Assembly (NCBI RefSeq): GCF_037975245.1
Contig: NC_092567.1
Coordinates: 14,896,876 to 14,960,875 of the forward strand
Origin: Apostichopus japonicus
Taxonomy: Eukaryota > Echinodermata > Holothuroidea > Aspidochirotida > Stichopodidae
DNA: 64,000 nucleotides
Direction: 5' to 3'
The notes beneath the pieces are model-generated. The model saw only the letters and a list, made by a program, of their open reading frames with translations. It searched no databases and was not told the DNA's origin. Positions within the stretch are counted from its first letter, which is position 1. Each line of letters begins with the position of its first letter. Position numbers and translations under genes: made by a program. This document shows positions 62,691-64,000 of this stretch, piece after piece.

Positions 62691-64000
62691 ATGGAAATGA
62701 AAAAACAATGTTTGATTCTGCCTCTTGTCTTGTTTTCCAACCCACGGAGCCTCATGTGTTACTTTAACTGGTAATACAAGGGTTGCGTGTTACATTGCAA
62801 ACTTTTCTGGAACATGTTAAACACTTCGTTAGTTAAGTGGTCGCCTTGACGAGGTTTTTGTTTTTAGGTCGTAGCTTGAAAATGTCACAGGAAGAAGAAG
62901 ATATTAAAGTAAATGTTTGAAATTACTTGAGCTCCACCGGTGAGGAGAAGTCAGGAAGAAAAAATTATGTCAAAAGGCAGGATGCGAAGTTAGGAATCTA
63001 GTTTCTTTTTTTTGTCAAACGGAAGATATTTTGCGAACAAGAAGTAAACAGGAGAAGAAAATAGCATATATCTCTTCTTGAGGAAGGATTTAGTAATCAG
63101 GGTAGAGAAAACTTCAAGCCACGGTTGTTACTCTTGGGATTATCAAAGTAGACCTAAAAGTCATTGATAGTTTGCTCGATTTTGTCAGAAGGAGATTCAT
63201 TTAGTCTAGATTGATCGGATGTATCCCTGGGCTGGGGATGTGTGGTGGTTGGCGGGGTGGTGGAGGGGGGGGTGGGGAGTTGGAGGAGTGGTAGGAGGAA
63301 ATGTGGTAACTTAGAGCAAGAGGTAGATAGTATTAATGTTTTGTTTGCCAGAAATAATAATGGAATTTAGAATGGGAAGGTTGTGTACCCCTGATGCAGG
63401 ACTCGACTGATGAATTTGAGTAGATTCAGATGATGCTCGTGGCAGTAAATACACAGACTTTACAACAGAGGTGTCTTTCTGCAACACACAATCATAAATA
63501 CTCTATAGCTGTTCTCGAAGTGACCTTGAAGCTGATTTAACCCAATGAAAGGGTGGGGGGTGAGGGGGAATCTTTAAAAACGACTTATAAACACAACGCA
63601 GGATTACAATACTATGCAGTATATTGCATCAGTTTGTCTGTTTATGAAGTTCCTATCCGTGCAATTGTTTTATATTGCCAGATGCAATTGTTCACGGTAA
63701 AATCATTTGTATTTATCAAGAAATGATCAAAGTTTCTGTTGGGCAACATGACTATCCTTGTGATTGTCTTAGGGACAAACAAGCTTTTCCTGTGTGAAAG
63801 CACATGGCCACACTTCTAACGCAGGTGATCAGTCATCTCGGACAGTCAAATTGTGGTATTGCGAAGAGACCTTAACAGGATGTCCAGGGCATCGGAGGGT
63901 CAACCTGGACAAACTCTTTATGAAGCAATTAGCTTATATGAAAGTTTGGCCTTACAAAACAATCCCACACTGACATCAAATTTTTATATTTTGGTTATAC

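Larger units (their letters stand above)
58143..64000 (+). other. LRP5/6 intron 6, partial (runs off the window)
   Basis: No further LRP exon is recognised: none of the expected phase-2 propeller blades with a YWTD-like motif was found. It contains a minus-strand SINE, several G-rich runs (59080-59110, 59165-59190, 61328-61337, 63255-63290) and a homeodomain-site-rich patch near 62630. Confidence 0.65.

Overview
Animal nuclear DNA from a bilaterian, most likely a non-vertebrate deuterostome (echinoderm-like). I base this on long AT-rich introns with GT-AG splice sites, two conserved animal genes, tRNA-derived SINEs, hAT-like elements and many poly-G/poly-C runs. The exact taxon cannot be fixed by eye. 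There are no prokaryotic features such as operons or Shine-Dalgarno sites.

Two protein genes stand head to head. (1) On the minus strand, 11266 down to 7054, is a complete five-exon gene for the NEDD8-conjugating enzyme UBE2M/UBC12 (184 residues, catalytic Cys111). (2) On the plus strand, from about 15.5 kb past the right edge, is the 5' part of an LRP5/6 (arrow) gene, the Wnt co-receptor. Six coding exons are visible: signal peptide, first YWTD beta-propeller, its EGF module, and the first two blades of the second propeller. All LRP exon junctions were checked and are phase-consistent (1,2,1,1,1,2). The two genes have no evident functional link beyond adjacency, and each keeps its own conserved exon sequence.

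Layout: 1-6.1 kb has no recognisable gene (one 200-bp tandem duplication, one TA microsatellite). 6.2-11.3 kb is UBE2M with a SINE and a possible MITE in its introns. 11.3-15.5 kb is the divergent intergenic region. It holds a retroposed sequence that begins with the 5' end of U2 snRNA and is flanked by a 17-bp target duplication, then a 312-bp hAT-like MITE with an exact 8-bp duplication, then a 1.26-kb hAT-like remnant. 15.5-64 kb is LRP5/6, over 95% intron. The introns carry Penelope-like termini with hammerhead-like cores, a 14-copy ~95-bp satellite, a perfect 119-bp tandem duplication, a 347-bp hAT MITE, SINEs, and a repeatedly occurring foldback repeat whose arms carry a near-consensus 5' splice site.

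Most interesting points: the U2-headed retrocopy; the foldback family with built-in splice donors; the hammerhead-like Penelope ends; a cluster of four AUGs at the LRP start, one of which opens a 169-codon overlapping reading frame; and the 397-nt exon structure shared by propeller 1 and propeller 2, interrupted by an extra intron in the second.
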